Source: Alphaproteobacteria bacterium
Lineage (GTDB): Bacteria; Pseudomonadota; Alphaproteobacteria; UBA828
Direction of reading: 5' to 3'
Assembly: GCA_029937205.1 (NCBI GenBank)
Contig: JAPYQV010000220.1
Span: 1 to 5,495 of the forward strand
DNA: 5,495 bases
Part shown: positions 1-5,495 of the stretch, piece after piece
How positions within the stretch are numbered: the stretch's first letter is position 1
Layout: every line of letters begins with the position of its first letter
Translations under genes and position numbers: made by a program
The notes under the pieces: model-generated
The model's database searches: none
What the model was told of the DNA's origin: nothing
The model's input: the letters and a program-made list of their open reading frames with translations, nothing else

Positions 1-1449
1 GGTGTTGGTGGCGCGGCGCATATAGGCCTTCCACGATTCGCCGCCGGATTCGCGTCCGCCGCCGGTATCCTTTTCACCACCGAAAGCGCCGCCGATCTCT
101 GCCCCGCTCGGGCCGATATTCACGTTGGCGATGCCGCAGTCGCTGCCTTCTGCGGAGAGAAAGCGCTCGGCCTCGCGCAGATCATTGGTGAAGATGCAGG
201 ACGAGAGCCCCTGCGGCACGCCATTGTGCAGCGCCATGGCCTCATCTGCCGCGTCATATTCCATGGCGTAGAGAATCGGCGCGAAAGTTTCATCTGCAAC
301 TATATCTGTTTGCCCGGGCATTTCGGCGATCGCCGGGGCGACGTAATAGGCATCGGGATATTTGTCGGCCAGAACGCGCTCGCCGCCGGTCACCGTGCCG
401 CCTTCATCGCGCGCCTGCGCCAATGCCGCCTGCATGGCGTCGAAGGAGTGCTTGTCCATCAGGGGCCCGAGTAGCACGCCATCGTCGAGCGGCGAGCCGA
501 TGGGAACGCCGGCATAGGCTTTCTTCAGGCGTGTCAGTAAATCAACGGCAATTTCCTTGTGTACGATCAGCCGGCGCAGCGTGGTGCAGCGCTGGCCCGC
601 CGTGCCGACAGCGCTGAAGGTCACGGCGCGCTCGGCCAGGGCGAGGTCGGCGCTTGGCGCCACGATCATGGCGTTGTTGCCACCGAGTTCGAGCAGCGAA
701 CGACCGAAGCGCGCAGCCACCCGGGGCGCGACCTCTCGGCCCATGCGGCAGCTCCCCGTCGCACTCACCAGCGCCACGCGCTTGTCATCTACCAGCGCTT
801 CGCCGATTTCTTTGCCGCCAATCAATATCTGCAACAGGTTGTCCGGTAGCTCGCCGTCGAAACGACCGGCGGCGCGTTCGAACAGGCGCTGGCAGGCGAG
901 CGCGGTCAGGGGCGTTTTTTCCGATGGCTTCCACACCACCGGGTCGCCGCAGACGATGGCGAGGGCAAAATTCCACGACCACACGGCGACGGGAAAATTG
1001 AAGGCGCTGATGACGCCGCAGACGCCGAGCGGATGCCAAGTTTCCATCATGCGGTGGCCGGGCCGTTCGGACGCAATTGTCAGGCCGTAAAGCTGACGCG
1101 ACAGGCCGACGGCGAGATCGCATATATCGATCATCTCCTGGACTTCGCCCAGGCCCTCGGCGAGGATTTTACCGTTTTCCAAGGAGACCAGCCGCCCCAG
1201 CGCTTCCTTGTGGGCGCGCAGTTCCTCGCCGAGAAGGCGGATCAACTCGCCGCGTGCCGGCGCCGGAGTCATGCGCCAGGCGGTAAAGGCGGCATTCGCG
1301 CGGGTGATCTTTTTGGCTGTCGAGGCGCTGTCGTCGCTTCGCACCCGGGCAATCTCGCTGCCGTCGATGGGTGTGAAGACCGGCCGGTCACCGCCTTGGC
1401 GGCAGGCCGGCTCAAGGGCGAGGGCAGCGAATATGCCATCCAAATTCAT
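1..1449 (-). CDS. amaB: ALDH7-family aldehyde dehydrogenase (L-aminoadipate semialdehyde / piperidine-6-carboxylate dehydrogenase), C-terminus cut by window edge
   Basis: The frame is open without a stop from ATG 1449 to the left edge, giving 483 residues. Family members are about 500, so only some 15-25 C-terminal residues are missing. ALDH landmarks are in order and correctly spaced: Asn151 in AFNFPVAVW, Lys174 in VVWKPSEK, TGS 231-233, general-base Glu254 in LELGGNNA, nucleophile Cys288 in GTAGQRCTT and Glu387 in DETFAP. The Glu254-Cys288 distance of 34 is the ALDH norm. The glycine-rich segment EIGGAFGGEKDTGGGRESG (451-469) and GEVQE (101-105) are typical of ALDH7/antiquitin. Glu105 and Arg287 align, from my recollection of human ALDH7A1, with the aldehyde anchor residues Glu121 and Arg301 that recognise the amino-carboxylate end of the substrate. 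The expected reaction is NAD-dependent oxidation of alpha-aminoadipate semialdehyde to aminoadipate in the cytoplasm during lysine or pipecolate catabolism. GGAG lies 7 nt before the ATG, supporting this start. The family call is secure. The symbol follows Pseudomonas usage; the substrate is inferred. Confidence 0.93.
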   Translation of the reverse strand, partial: MNLDGIFAALALEPACRQGGDRPVFTPIDGSEIARVRSDDSASTAKKITRANAAFTAWRMTPAPARGELIRLLGEELRAHKEALGRLVSLENGKILAEGLGEVQEMIDICDLAVGLSRQLYGLTIASERPGHRMMETWHPLGVCGVISAFNFPVAVWSWNFALAIVCGDPVVWKPSEKTPLTALACQRLFERAAGRFDGELPDNLLQILIGGKEIGEALVDDKRVALVSATGSCRMGREVAPRVAARFGRSLLELGGNNAMIVAPSADLALAERAVTFSAVGTAGQRCTTLRRLIVHKEIAVDLLTRLKKAYAGVPIGSPLDDGVLLGPLMDKHSFDAMQAALAQARDEGGTVTGGERVLADKYPDAYYVAPAIAEMPGQTDIVADETFAPILYAMEYDAADEAMALHNGVPQGLSSCIFTNDLREAERFLSAEGSDCGIANVNIGPSGAEIGGAFGGEKDTGGGRESGGESWKAYMRRATNT

Positions 1450-1484
1450 GATTTTTCTCCGCAATAGATTGGCACGGAGGGCAC

Positions 1485-1513
1485 ATTATAGCTTATACCG
1501 GGCGGGCGAAACT
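1485..1513 (-). promoter_or_regulatory. Candidate promoter for the dehydrogenase (perfect -10)
   Basis: On the minus strand the -10 hexamer TATAAT occupies 1490-1485, 35 bp upstream of the dehydrogenase ATG. Transcription would start near 1478 and leave a leader of about 29 nt that includes the GGAG ribosome site at 1460-1457. The matching -35 position (1513-1508, AGTTTC) is poor, so activator help or an alternative sigma contact is possible. The 83-bp region 1450-1532 must also serve the divergent gene at 1533. On the plus strand I see only weak elements: TTGGCA at 1469-1474 with TATACC 19 bp later, and TATATT at 1518-1523. No clear operator palindrome is visible. Confidence 0.4.
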
Positions 1514-1532
1514 GGGATATATTTGAGGAAGC

Positions 1533-1898
1533 ATGGCCGATAAACGAGAGTTGAGAATTACCGTCTGGCAATTCGTACGCATAATGGTGTCGCTCGAAGA
1601 CCGACGCAAGCGCCCGCTTGTCTATGGCGATTGGAAAGCGGCGTGGCACGAACTCGACGGCGAATTGACCCGCCTCGGGCATGACGACCAAGTCGCCTAT
1701 TCGGACCTGATGATGAATCAGGAAGTGGTGCTGGAATTCAGCAACGACAAACGCCGGGGCGAAATTCGCGCGGCGCTGGAGCGTGTGATGCAGCGTATGA
1801 AGCGGGAGATGCGTGTCGCCAAAAGCGGCAAAGAGGAGCGCCGCAGCTTGAAATTCGAATTGCACGAATTAAGCGAACTTCACCGCACCCTCAAATGA
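1533..1898 (+). CDS. Small charged helical protein of unknown function
   Basis: I do not recognise this 121-residue protein. It starts at ATG 1533 with GAGG at 1525-1528, a slightly short 4-nt spacing. It has no signal peptide and no hydrophobic stretch long enough for a membrane segment, so it should be cytoplasmic. Visible parts are an amphipathic N-terminal segment (RITVWQFVRIMVSLEDRRKR, 8-27), an aromatic patch (VYGDWKAAWHELDGELTRLG, 30-49) and a long, strongly charged C-terminal half (about 72-121) rich in Arg, Lys and Glu. The C-terminal half is probably helical or coiled-coil and could suit nucleic-acid or protein binding. No helix-turn-helix or metal site is evident. The sense frame is preferred over the overlapping antisense 139-codon frame because it has a ribosome site and coding-like third positions. 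It diverges from the dehydrogenase gene, but nothing in it shows that it regulates that gene. Confidence 0.72.
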   Translation: MADKRELRITVWQFVRIMVSLEDRRKRPLVYGDWKAAWHELDGELTRLGHDDQVAYSDLMMNQEVVLEFSNDKRRGEIRAALERVMQRMKREMRVAKSGKEERRSLKFELHELSELHRTLK

Positions 1899-1928
1899 GG
1901 CTAAACTAAGCGGCAAAACTAACGCCGA

Positions 1929-1974
1929 AGGCGATAAATTTGAGCGACGGGAGGCGATAAATATGAGTGACGGG
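1929..1974 (+). repeat. Two-copy 23-bp tandem direct repeat
   Basis: Copy 1 (1929-1951) and copy 2 (1952-1974) are adjacent 23-bp units differing at only two positions: unit position 12, T versus A, and unit position 17, C versus T. Each starts AGGCGATAAAT and ends GACGGG. Each contains a purine-rich ribosome-site-like sequence followed by a start-like triplet: TTG 1940-1942 in copy 1 and ATG 1963-1965 in copy 2. The repeat lies in the gap between two convergent genes (stops at 1898 and 2015). No mobile-element end, terminator or RNA gene was identified there. Confidence 0.85.
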
Positions 1975-2001
1975 TCCCCTATGTTAAATCCGATCCACTA
2001 A
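1963..2001 (+). other. Possible 12-codon micro-ORF or remnant of a gene start
   Basis: ATG 1963 begins a 12-residue reading frame, MSDGSPMLNPIH, ending at TAA 1999-2001. Its GGGAGG at 1949-1954 sits 8 nt upstream, a near-ideal Shine-Dalgarno placement formed at the junction of the two 23-bp repeats. The first repeat copy holds a parallel but shorter frame (TTG 1940, MSDGRR, stop 1958-1960). It could be a real micropeptide, a leader, or the leftover 5' end of a gene now lost. It may also be chance, since the frame is very short and no promoter is visible. Confidence 0.18.
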
Positions 2002-2012
2002 CTCCTTAATCC

Positions 2013-3350
2013 CTAACCGTACATCAGCGAAACGATCGCCACGGCGGCGATTATTCCGGCCAGATCGGCGGAGAGGGCGGGGATCAGCGCATAGCGGATG
2101 CGGCGGATTTGCACCGCGCCGAAATAGACCGCGAGCACATAGAATGTGGTCTCGGTCGAGCCCTGCAGAGTTGAAACCAGATAACCGGTATAGCTGTCCG
2201 GGCCGATCGCCGGGTCGTTGATGATCGACGCAAGAATGCCGTATGCCCCCGATCCCGAGAGCGGCCGCAGCAACGCCATCGGCAGGGCTTCGGCCGGCAT
2301 GCCGAAATGCGCCGTAACGCTGCCGATTGGGGCGATGATCATTTCCAGGGCGCCGCTGGCGCGGAACATGCCGACCGCCACAAGGATCGCCACCAGATAG
2401 GGAATAATTCTGAGCGCCACCTGAAAGCCGTCGCGCGCGCCTTCGACGAAAACCTCATAAATACGTACCCGCCGGGCGACGCCGAAGCCAAGCAGCAGGA
2501 GCATCAGTCCGGGAATGATCCAGGGCGCGATTTCGCGGCCGTAAAATACCGTAAGCGGAATGAAGCCGGCGATGCCACCGAGCACGAGATAGGAGACATA
2601 GGCCGGGTAGGGGCGCGCCGCTGCTTGCACCAACTGGCCGTCCGCTTCGCTGTCTTCATCGTCATCTGACGGGATGCCGTCTTCGATCTTGTCGCCATTT
2701 TCTATTGCTTCCGCAGTTTGCGGCGGCAGCGCCGTGGCCGGCGGAAACCAACGAATACAGAGCTTGGCGACGATGATCGCGGTGGCGGTCGAGCAGATCG
2801 TGGCGACCAGGGTGGTCGGCACAATGCCGGCCGGATTTTCCGAACCGGAAGCGGCGCGGAGCGCAATCACGCCGGTTGCCAACAGGGTGACGCTCGATGT
2901 GTTGATGGCGAGAAAGAGGATCATGGCGTTGCTCGCCGTGCCCTTGACCGGGTTGAGCTTGTCCAATTGCTGCATGGCGCGAATGCCGAAGGGCGTCGCC
3001 GCATTGCCGAGACCGAGCGCATTGGCCGACATGTTGAGGATCATCGCCCCCATCGCCGGGTGCTCGGGCGGGATCTCGGGGAACAGGCGGACCATCAACG
3101 GGCGCACCAGGCGGGCGATAATCACTAAGAGGCCGCCCCGTTCGGCGACTTTCATCAGGCCGAGAAAGAGCGCCATCACGCCGACCAGGCCGATCGCTAG
3201 CGTCACCGCGTCGGTCGCCGAGGTGATCATCGCCTGGCCGAGCACGTCCATCGGCACCACATCGCTCTCGGCGCCGGCCAGCCACGGCAGATGGCGCACT
3301 GCCGCCACGGCGAAGGAGATCAGGACGATGGCGAAGAATATACCGTTCAA
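2013..3350 (-). CDS. SpmA-SpmB fusion, nucleoside-recognition (Gate) domain membrane protein
   Basis: This 445-residue polytopic inner-membrane protein joins the two halves that Bacillus encodes as separate spore maturation proteins A and B. The SpmA-like half (about 1-200) contains NMSANALGLGNAATPFG (107-122 region) and the conserved KGTASNAMILFLAINTSSVT (136-155). The SpmB-like half (about 245-445) contains LRPLSGSGAYG (361-371) and LQGSTETTFYVLAVYFG (395-411). A hydrophilic, acidic linker (about 205-245, with SDDDEDSEAD at 228-237) separates them. The family is linked to nucleoside-recognition/Gate transporters, but the molecular function of SpmAB is not settled. In Bacillus it affects spore core dehydration, whereas non-sporulating proteobacteria also carry fused forms. 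The start codon is TTG 3350, supported by GGAG 6 nt upstream; no ATG precedes it in frame. It lies 107 bp downstream of the EamA gene on the same strand. The family call is strong; the substrate is unknown. Confidence 0.92.
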   Translation of the reverse strand: MNGIFFAIVLISFAVAAVRHLPWLAGAESDVVPMDVLGQAMITSATDAVTLAIGLVGVMALFLGLMKVAERGGLLVIIARLVRPLMVRLFPEIPPEHPAMGAMILNMSANALGLGNAATPFGIRAMQQLDKLNPVKGTASNAMILFLAINTSSVTLLATGVIALRAASGSENPAGIVPTTLVATICSTATAIIVAKLCIRWFPPATALPPQTAEAIENGDKIEDGIPSDDDEDSEADGQLVQAAARPYPAYVSYLVLGGIAGFIPLTVFYGREIAPWIIPGLMLLLLGFGVARRVRIYEVFVEGARDGFQVALRIIPYLVAILVAVGMFRASGALEMIIAPIGSVTAHFGMPAEALPMALLRPLSGSGAYGILASIINDPAIGPDSYTGYLVSTLQGSTETTFYVLAVYFGAVQIRRIRYALIPALSADLAGIIAAVAIVSLMYG

Positions 3351-3418
3351 GTGAGACTCCGGCAGCAGATACGAATCGCTGTACGCGGGGACAATGCTCG
3401 GTGTTTTCCAGCCGGATG

Positions 3419-3436
3419 AAAAGCCTTCTTGGAAGG
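3419..3436 (-). terminator. Weak candidate terminator/attenuator between the EamA and SpmAB genes
   Basis: On the minus strand, CCTTC (3436-3432) pairs with GAAGG (3428-3424) around a 3-nt loop and is followed by CTTTTC. It begins 21 bp after the EamA stop codon. The stem is only 5 bp and the U-tract has four residues, so it would terminate weakly at best. If functional, it would reduce read-through from the transporter into the SpmAB gene. Confidence 0.28.
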
Positions 3437-3457
3437 TGCGCTTGTGTTGGCGGCGCC

Positions 3458-4396
3458 CTAGACCGGTGCGGATTGCGCTTTGTGGCGCAAATTAACCAGG
3501 GCGACGCCGGCAAAAACCAGTGCCAGCGCCAGCCAAATCCACAGGCTGTGACGCTCATCAAACAGAATCATGCCCCACATCACTGCATTGATTGTGACGA
3601 TAAACGCAACCTGGCTGAAATAAACCGGCCCGGCGCGGCGCAACAGGACGAAATACAAATGAAAAGTCAGCGCCGCTAAAACCATGTGCGCGAGAATCAG
3701 GCCGTCGACAAAAGCGAAGTCCCGCCACATCGGATGAAATGTGCCGGTGGCAAACGCCGCCGGCAGCAACATAAGACTGGACGCCAACATCATGCCGGTG
3801 GCGGCGTGCAGGGAATCCATCTTCGGTGGGTGAAATTTGATCGCATAAACCGAGTTGATTGAATAGAAAAACGGCGAAACGAAGGCGAGGGCAACAAACG
3901 GGATCAGGTCTGGGCTGGGTAAGCTGCCTTTGGGCAAAAGGATGAGAAGGGCACCGATCAAGCCAAGACCGATGCCGAAGGCGCGGCGCCAATCGAACCC
4001 TTCCAGGCGCACCGCAAGAGAGAGCAAATAAGTAAAGAGCGGCACCGTGGTGATCACCAGGGCGACAACGCCGGTCGGCAAATTGGACAGCGCATAAAAC
4101 AGATTGGCCGTGGGAATGGCACTTCCCGTGGCGCCGATGACCAGATAGTGGCGAAGATGCATCCATCCGAGCGGCGGTGGCCGGCCGCGCGCCAGACAAA
4201 CCACAAGTAAAATAAGGCCGGCGCCGGACGTCTGCCAGAAGGCGTAGCCAAGCGCCGGTACGCCGGCAATGGTGACGAATTTGGCCATTGCGGTTATGCC
4301 GCCCCACAGGATGCCGAGGGTGAGTAGCATCAAGAGCGACAGGCCGAGGGAGGTATGCGCGCCCGCGTCCGCGCCTGCTGTATTGTTGGGAGTCAT
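3458..4396 (-). CDS. EamA/DMT-superfamily transporter
   Basis: This 312-residue protein shows about ten hydrophobic segments, near residues 17-37, 47-68, 83-103, 106-127, 136-154, 165-184, 199-217, 229-251, 257-278 and 283-303. That is the two-times-five-helix layout of EamA (DUF6) transporters of the drug/metabolite superfamily. The first repeat ends in the typical GIGLGLIGALLILLPKG (141-157). The second carries PVYFSQVAFIVTINAVMWG (257-275) followed by an acidic DER (280-282) and a final glycine-bearing helix, as usual in the family. It should lie in the inner membrane and export or exchange a small metabolite; the substrate cannot be read from sequence. ATG 4396 has only a weak ribosome site (CTGAG directly upstream). 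The first 15 residues are polar, and a later start at Met23 would cut into the first helix, so ATG 4396 is kept. It lies 122 bp after the pentapeptide gene and 107 bp before SpmAB on the same strand. Confidence 0.9.
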   Translation of the reverse strand: MTPNNTAGADAGAHTSLGLSLLMLLTLGILWGGITAMAKFVTIAGVPALGYAFWQTSGAGLILLVVCLARGRPPPLGWMHLRHYLVIGATGSAIPTANLFYALSNLPTGVVALVITTVPLFTYLLSLAVRLEGFDWRRAFGIGLGLIGALLILLPKGSLPSPDLIPFVALAFVSPFFYSINSVYAIKFHPPKMDSLHAATGMMLASSLMLLPAAFATGTFHPMWRDFAFVDGLILAHMVLAALTFHLYFVLLRRAGPVYFSQVAFIVTINAVMWGMILFDERHSLWIWLALALVFAGVALVNLRHKAQSAPV

Positions 4397-4502
4397 CTCA
4401 GGTTAATTTGGCATTCCGGGCCGGTGCTGTCGAACCAAACATGGCGCCTTCGCCACACAGTCCGAAAGTGGCCGCCCATTCGGTTTGCCGCCGGCGAAAT
4501 TG

Positions 4503-4527
4503 TAGCGCTCTGGCGGCGCTATTTTTT
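4503..4527. terminator. Stem-loop at the end of the pentapeptide gene, with a T-tract on the plus strand
   Basis: TAGCGC (4503-4508) and GCGCTA (4516-4521) form a perfect 6-bp inverted repeat with a 7-nt loop. On the plus strand it is followed by six T residues (4522-4527), the classic intrinsic-terminator form. On the minus strand, where the genes lie, the stem begins with the TAG stop codon of the pentapeptide gene (4521-4519). It is preceded by six A residues from the two Lys codons and followed by CAATTTC, a poor U-tract. It may act as a terminator in both directions, with the better form against antisense transcription. Confidence 0.42.
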
Positions 4528-5475
4528 CGCCAGCAGCGTGCCGTCCAGGATAGCGCCGTTGACGTTCGCATCGACCAAAATGGCACCGCCTAAATCTGCA
4601 CCGGTTAGGTTGCAATCCGTGAGATTTGCGCCGCGCAAGTTTGCCTTGGCCAAATTGCATTTCTGCATTTTCGCGCCGGACAAGTTTGCGCCCGCCAGAT
4701 TGGCATCTCCTAGATTGGCCGGAATGATACGCTCGGTGTCGCGCAAATTGCGCAGCGGGGTGAGGTCTGCGCCGGCTAAATTTGCCTGGCGGAGGTTTGC
4801 CCCCGTCAGATTTGCGCCGCGCAGGCCGGCGAGACGGAAATCCGCTTGTACGGCTGAAATATCGGAGAGGTCAGACGCCGCCAATTGGGCCTTGGCCAGA
4901 TTGGCACCGTCCAACTGCGCCTCTTTCAAAATGGCAGCGGGCAGTTTGGCGCCGGTGAGGTCAAGCTGATTCAAATTGGCGCCATTCAGCCTGGCGCGCT
5001 CGCCCTTCTTGCCGGAGCTGGCGGCCCAAATTGCATGCTGGGCGATGATGGCCGGCAGGCGCTCGCCGAGCGTGGCCGCATTCGCATCGGCGTTGACGGC
5101 GGAGCGCGATTGGGTTTTTGAGAGCGCGTCCGGGTCGAGGAGGGCGCCCTCGAAATTGGTGTCTTCCGTGTCCGCGCCAAAGAAATTGGCGTTTTTGAGG
5201 TTGGCCTGCTTGAACGATGCGCCGCCGAGATTGGTTTGGCTGAGATCGGCGCCCTGCATCATGGCGCGATCGAACACGCTGTGGCGCAGGTCGGCGCTTT
5301 GAAAGCTCGCATTGTGCAGAATGGCGTCGGTGAAATCGGTCTGCACGACAAAAGCGTTGGCCAATTTGGATTGTGAGAAATCGGCGCGCCGCGCTGTCAC
5401 CTCGCCGAGATCGCTGCCCGCATCATCTGTCCTGCCACAATTGATTGATAGCTGTTGTCTGGTCCCTGAACTCAT
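4519..5475 (-). CDS. Pentapeptide-repeat protein with three-block, interrupted beta-helix
   Basis: The 318-residue protein is almost entirely A(D/N)LXX-type pentapeptides, which fold as a right-handed quadrilateral beta-helix. Block 1 has 18 repeats (31-120, for example [15 protein letters not shown]). A 40-residue non-repeat segment (121-160) follows, containing [11 protein letters not shown] and SSGKKGER. Block 2 has 16 repeats (161-240), then a 12-residue insertion [12 protein letters not shown] (241-252), then block 3 with 12 repeats (253-312) and the tail TLLAKK. With four repeats per coil this is about 11-12 coils. There is no signal peptide or membrane segment, so it is probably cytoplasmic. 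Known relatives such as Qnr and MfpA mimic DNA and bind gyrase, but this protein is longer and has interruptions, so that role cannot be assumed; the function is unknown. ATG 5475 has AAGG 6 nt upstream. The frame stays open to the window edge, and GTG 5400 (Val26), nearer the first repeat, is an alternative start. It probably overlaps the end of an upstream gene by 53 bp. Confidence 0.9.
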   Translation of the reverse strand: MSSGTRQQLSINCGRTDDAGSDLGEVTARRADFSQSKLANAFVVQTDFTDAILHNASFQSADLRHSVFDRAMMQGADLSQTNLGGASFKQANLKNANFFGADTEDTNFEGALLDPDALSKTQSRSAVNADANAATLGERLPAIIAQHAIWAASSGKKGERARLNGANLNQLDLTGAKLPAAILKEAQLDGANLAKAQLAASDLSDISAVQADFRLAGLRGANLTGANLRQANLAGADLTPLRNLRDTERIIPANLGDANLAGANLSGAKMQKCNLAKANLRGANLTDCNLTGADLGGAILVDANVNGAILDGTLLAKK

Positions 5476-5495
5476 CAGCGGCCTTGATGACGATG
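5423..5495 (-). CDS. C-terminal fragment of an unidentified upstream gene
   Basis: A minus-strand frame enters from the right edge and reads 23 codons, ending in [20 protein letters not shown] and a TGA at 5425-5423. The composition is protein-like, with GC-leaning third positions. Over the same bases the pentapeptide frame gives a serine-, glutamine- and threonine-rich stretch unlike the repeats. This suggests the fragment is the true coding frame here and that the pentapeptide gene starts inside or just after it. The piece is too short to assign a family. The alternative is a chance open frame. Confidence 0.4.
   Translation of the reverse strand, partial: IVIKAADEFRDQTTAINQLWQDR

Noticed and set aside
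1446..1865. A 139-codon minus-strand open frame antisense to the 1533 gene
   Set aside because: It runs through the divergent promoter region into the dehydrogenase start and has no convincing ribosome site. The plus-strand frame has better codon character.
1911..1927. Short inverted repeat CGGC/GCCG after the 1533 gene
   Set aside because: The 4-bp stem has a 9-nt loop and no T-tract, too weak to call a terminator.
3366..3394. Possible promoter before SpmAB (TTGTCC, 17 bp, TATCTG on the minus strand)
   Set aside because: It matches consensus at only 4 of 6 and 3 of 6 positions, which is expected by chance in 107 bp.
2662..3561. A 299-codon minus-strand open frame
   Set aside because: It overlaps the SpmAB and EamA genes in another frame, and its product is a low-complexity Arg/Asp/His/Gly mixture typical of GC-rich shadow frames.
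3558..4307. A 249-codon minus-strand open frame inside the EamA gene
   Set aside because: It is a shifted frame of a clear ten-helix transporter; its product is Arg/His-rich with no membrane segments.
4355..4969. A 204-codon plus-strand open frame rich in KFAP/RLAP-like repeats
   Set aside because: Its periodicity is the antisense image of the pentapeptide repeats, and it runs into the EamA 5' end. It has no independent coding evidence.
4519..5475. The 15-bp DNA periodicity considered as a repeat array or CRISPR-like element
   Set aside because: The period matches the five-residue protein repeat and the copies are degenerate at DNA level; there are no identical repeats with unique spacers.

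Overview
The window is dense, GC-rich bacterial DNA (roughly 60% G+C) with short intergenic gaps. Codon use and gene content suggest a non-sporulating alphaproteobacterium, possibly Rhodospirillales-like. That placement is an inference from style and protein families; there is no rRNA or other marker to confirm it.

Layout. (1) Positions 1-1449, minus strand: an ALDH7-family aldehyde dehydrogenase (alpha-aminoadipate semialdehyde / L-piperidine-6-carboxylate dehydrogenase type, lysine catabolism). It lacks only its last residues, which lie beyond the left edge. (2) An 83-bp divergent intergenic region with a perfect TATAAT facing the dehydrogenase. (3) 1533-1898, plus strand: a small, charged, helical protein of unknown function. 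(4) A 114-bp convergent gap holding a two-copy 23-bp tandem repeat; each copy carries a Shine-Dalgarno-like sequence and a start-like codon. (5) 2013-3350, minus: a fused SpmA-SpmB (nucleoside-recognition/Gate domain) membrane protein with a TTG start. (6) 3458-4396, minus: a ten-helix EamA/DMT-family transporter. (7) 4519-5475, minus: a 318-residue pentapeptide-repeat protein with about 46 repeats in three blocks. (8) 5423-5495, minus: the probable C-terminal end of one more gene, entering from the right edge and overlapping the pentapeptide gene.

From the right edge to 2013 all genes point the same way (unknown partial gene, pentapeptide protein, EamA transporter, SpmAB fusion) with gaps of about 100-120 bp. 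They may be partly co-transcribed, but stem-loops at 4503-4521 and 3424-3436 could separate them. No shared pathway is evident: two are membrane proteins, one is a beta-helical scaffold and one is unidentified. The dehydrogenase and the small plus-strand gene diverge from a common control region. No RNA gene, CRISPR array, insertion sequence or defence locus was recognised. The items most worth a second look are the interrupted pentapeptide solenoid with its 5' overlap, the hairpin built on that gene's stop codon, the tandem repeat that duplicates a start-site-like segment, and the unknown 121-residue protein.
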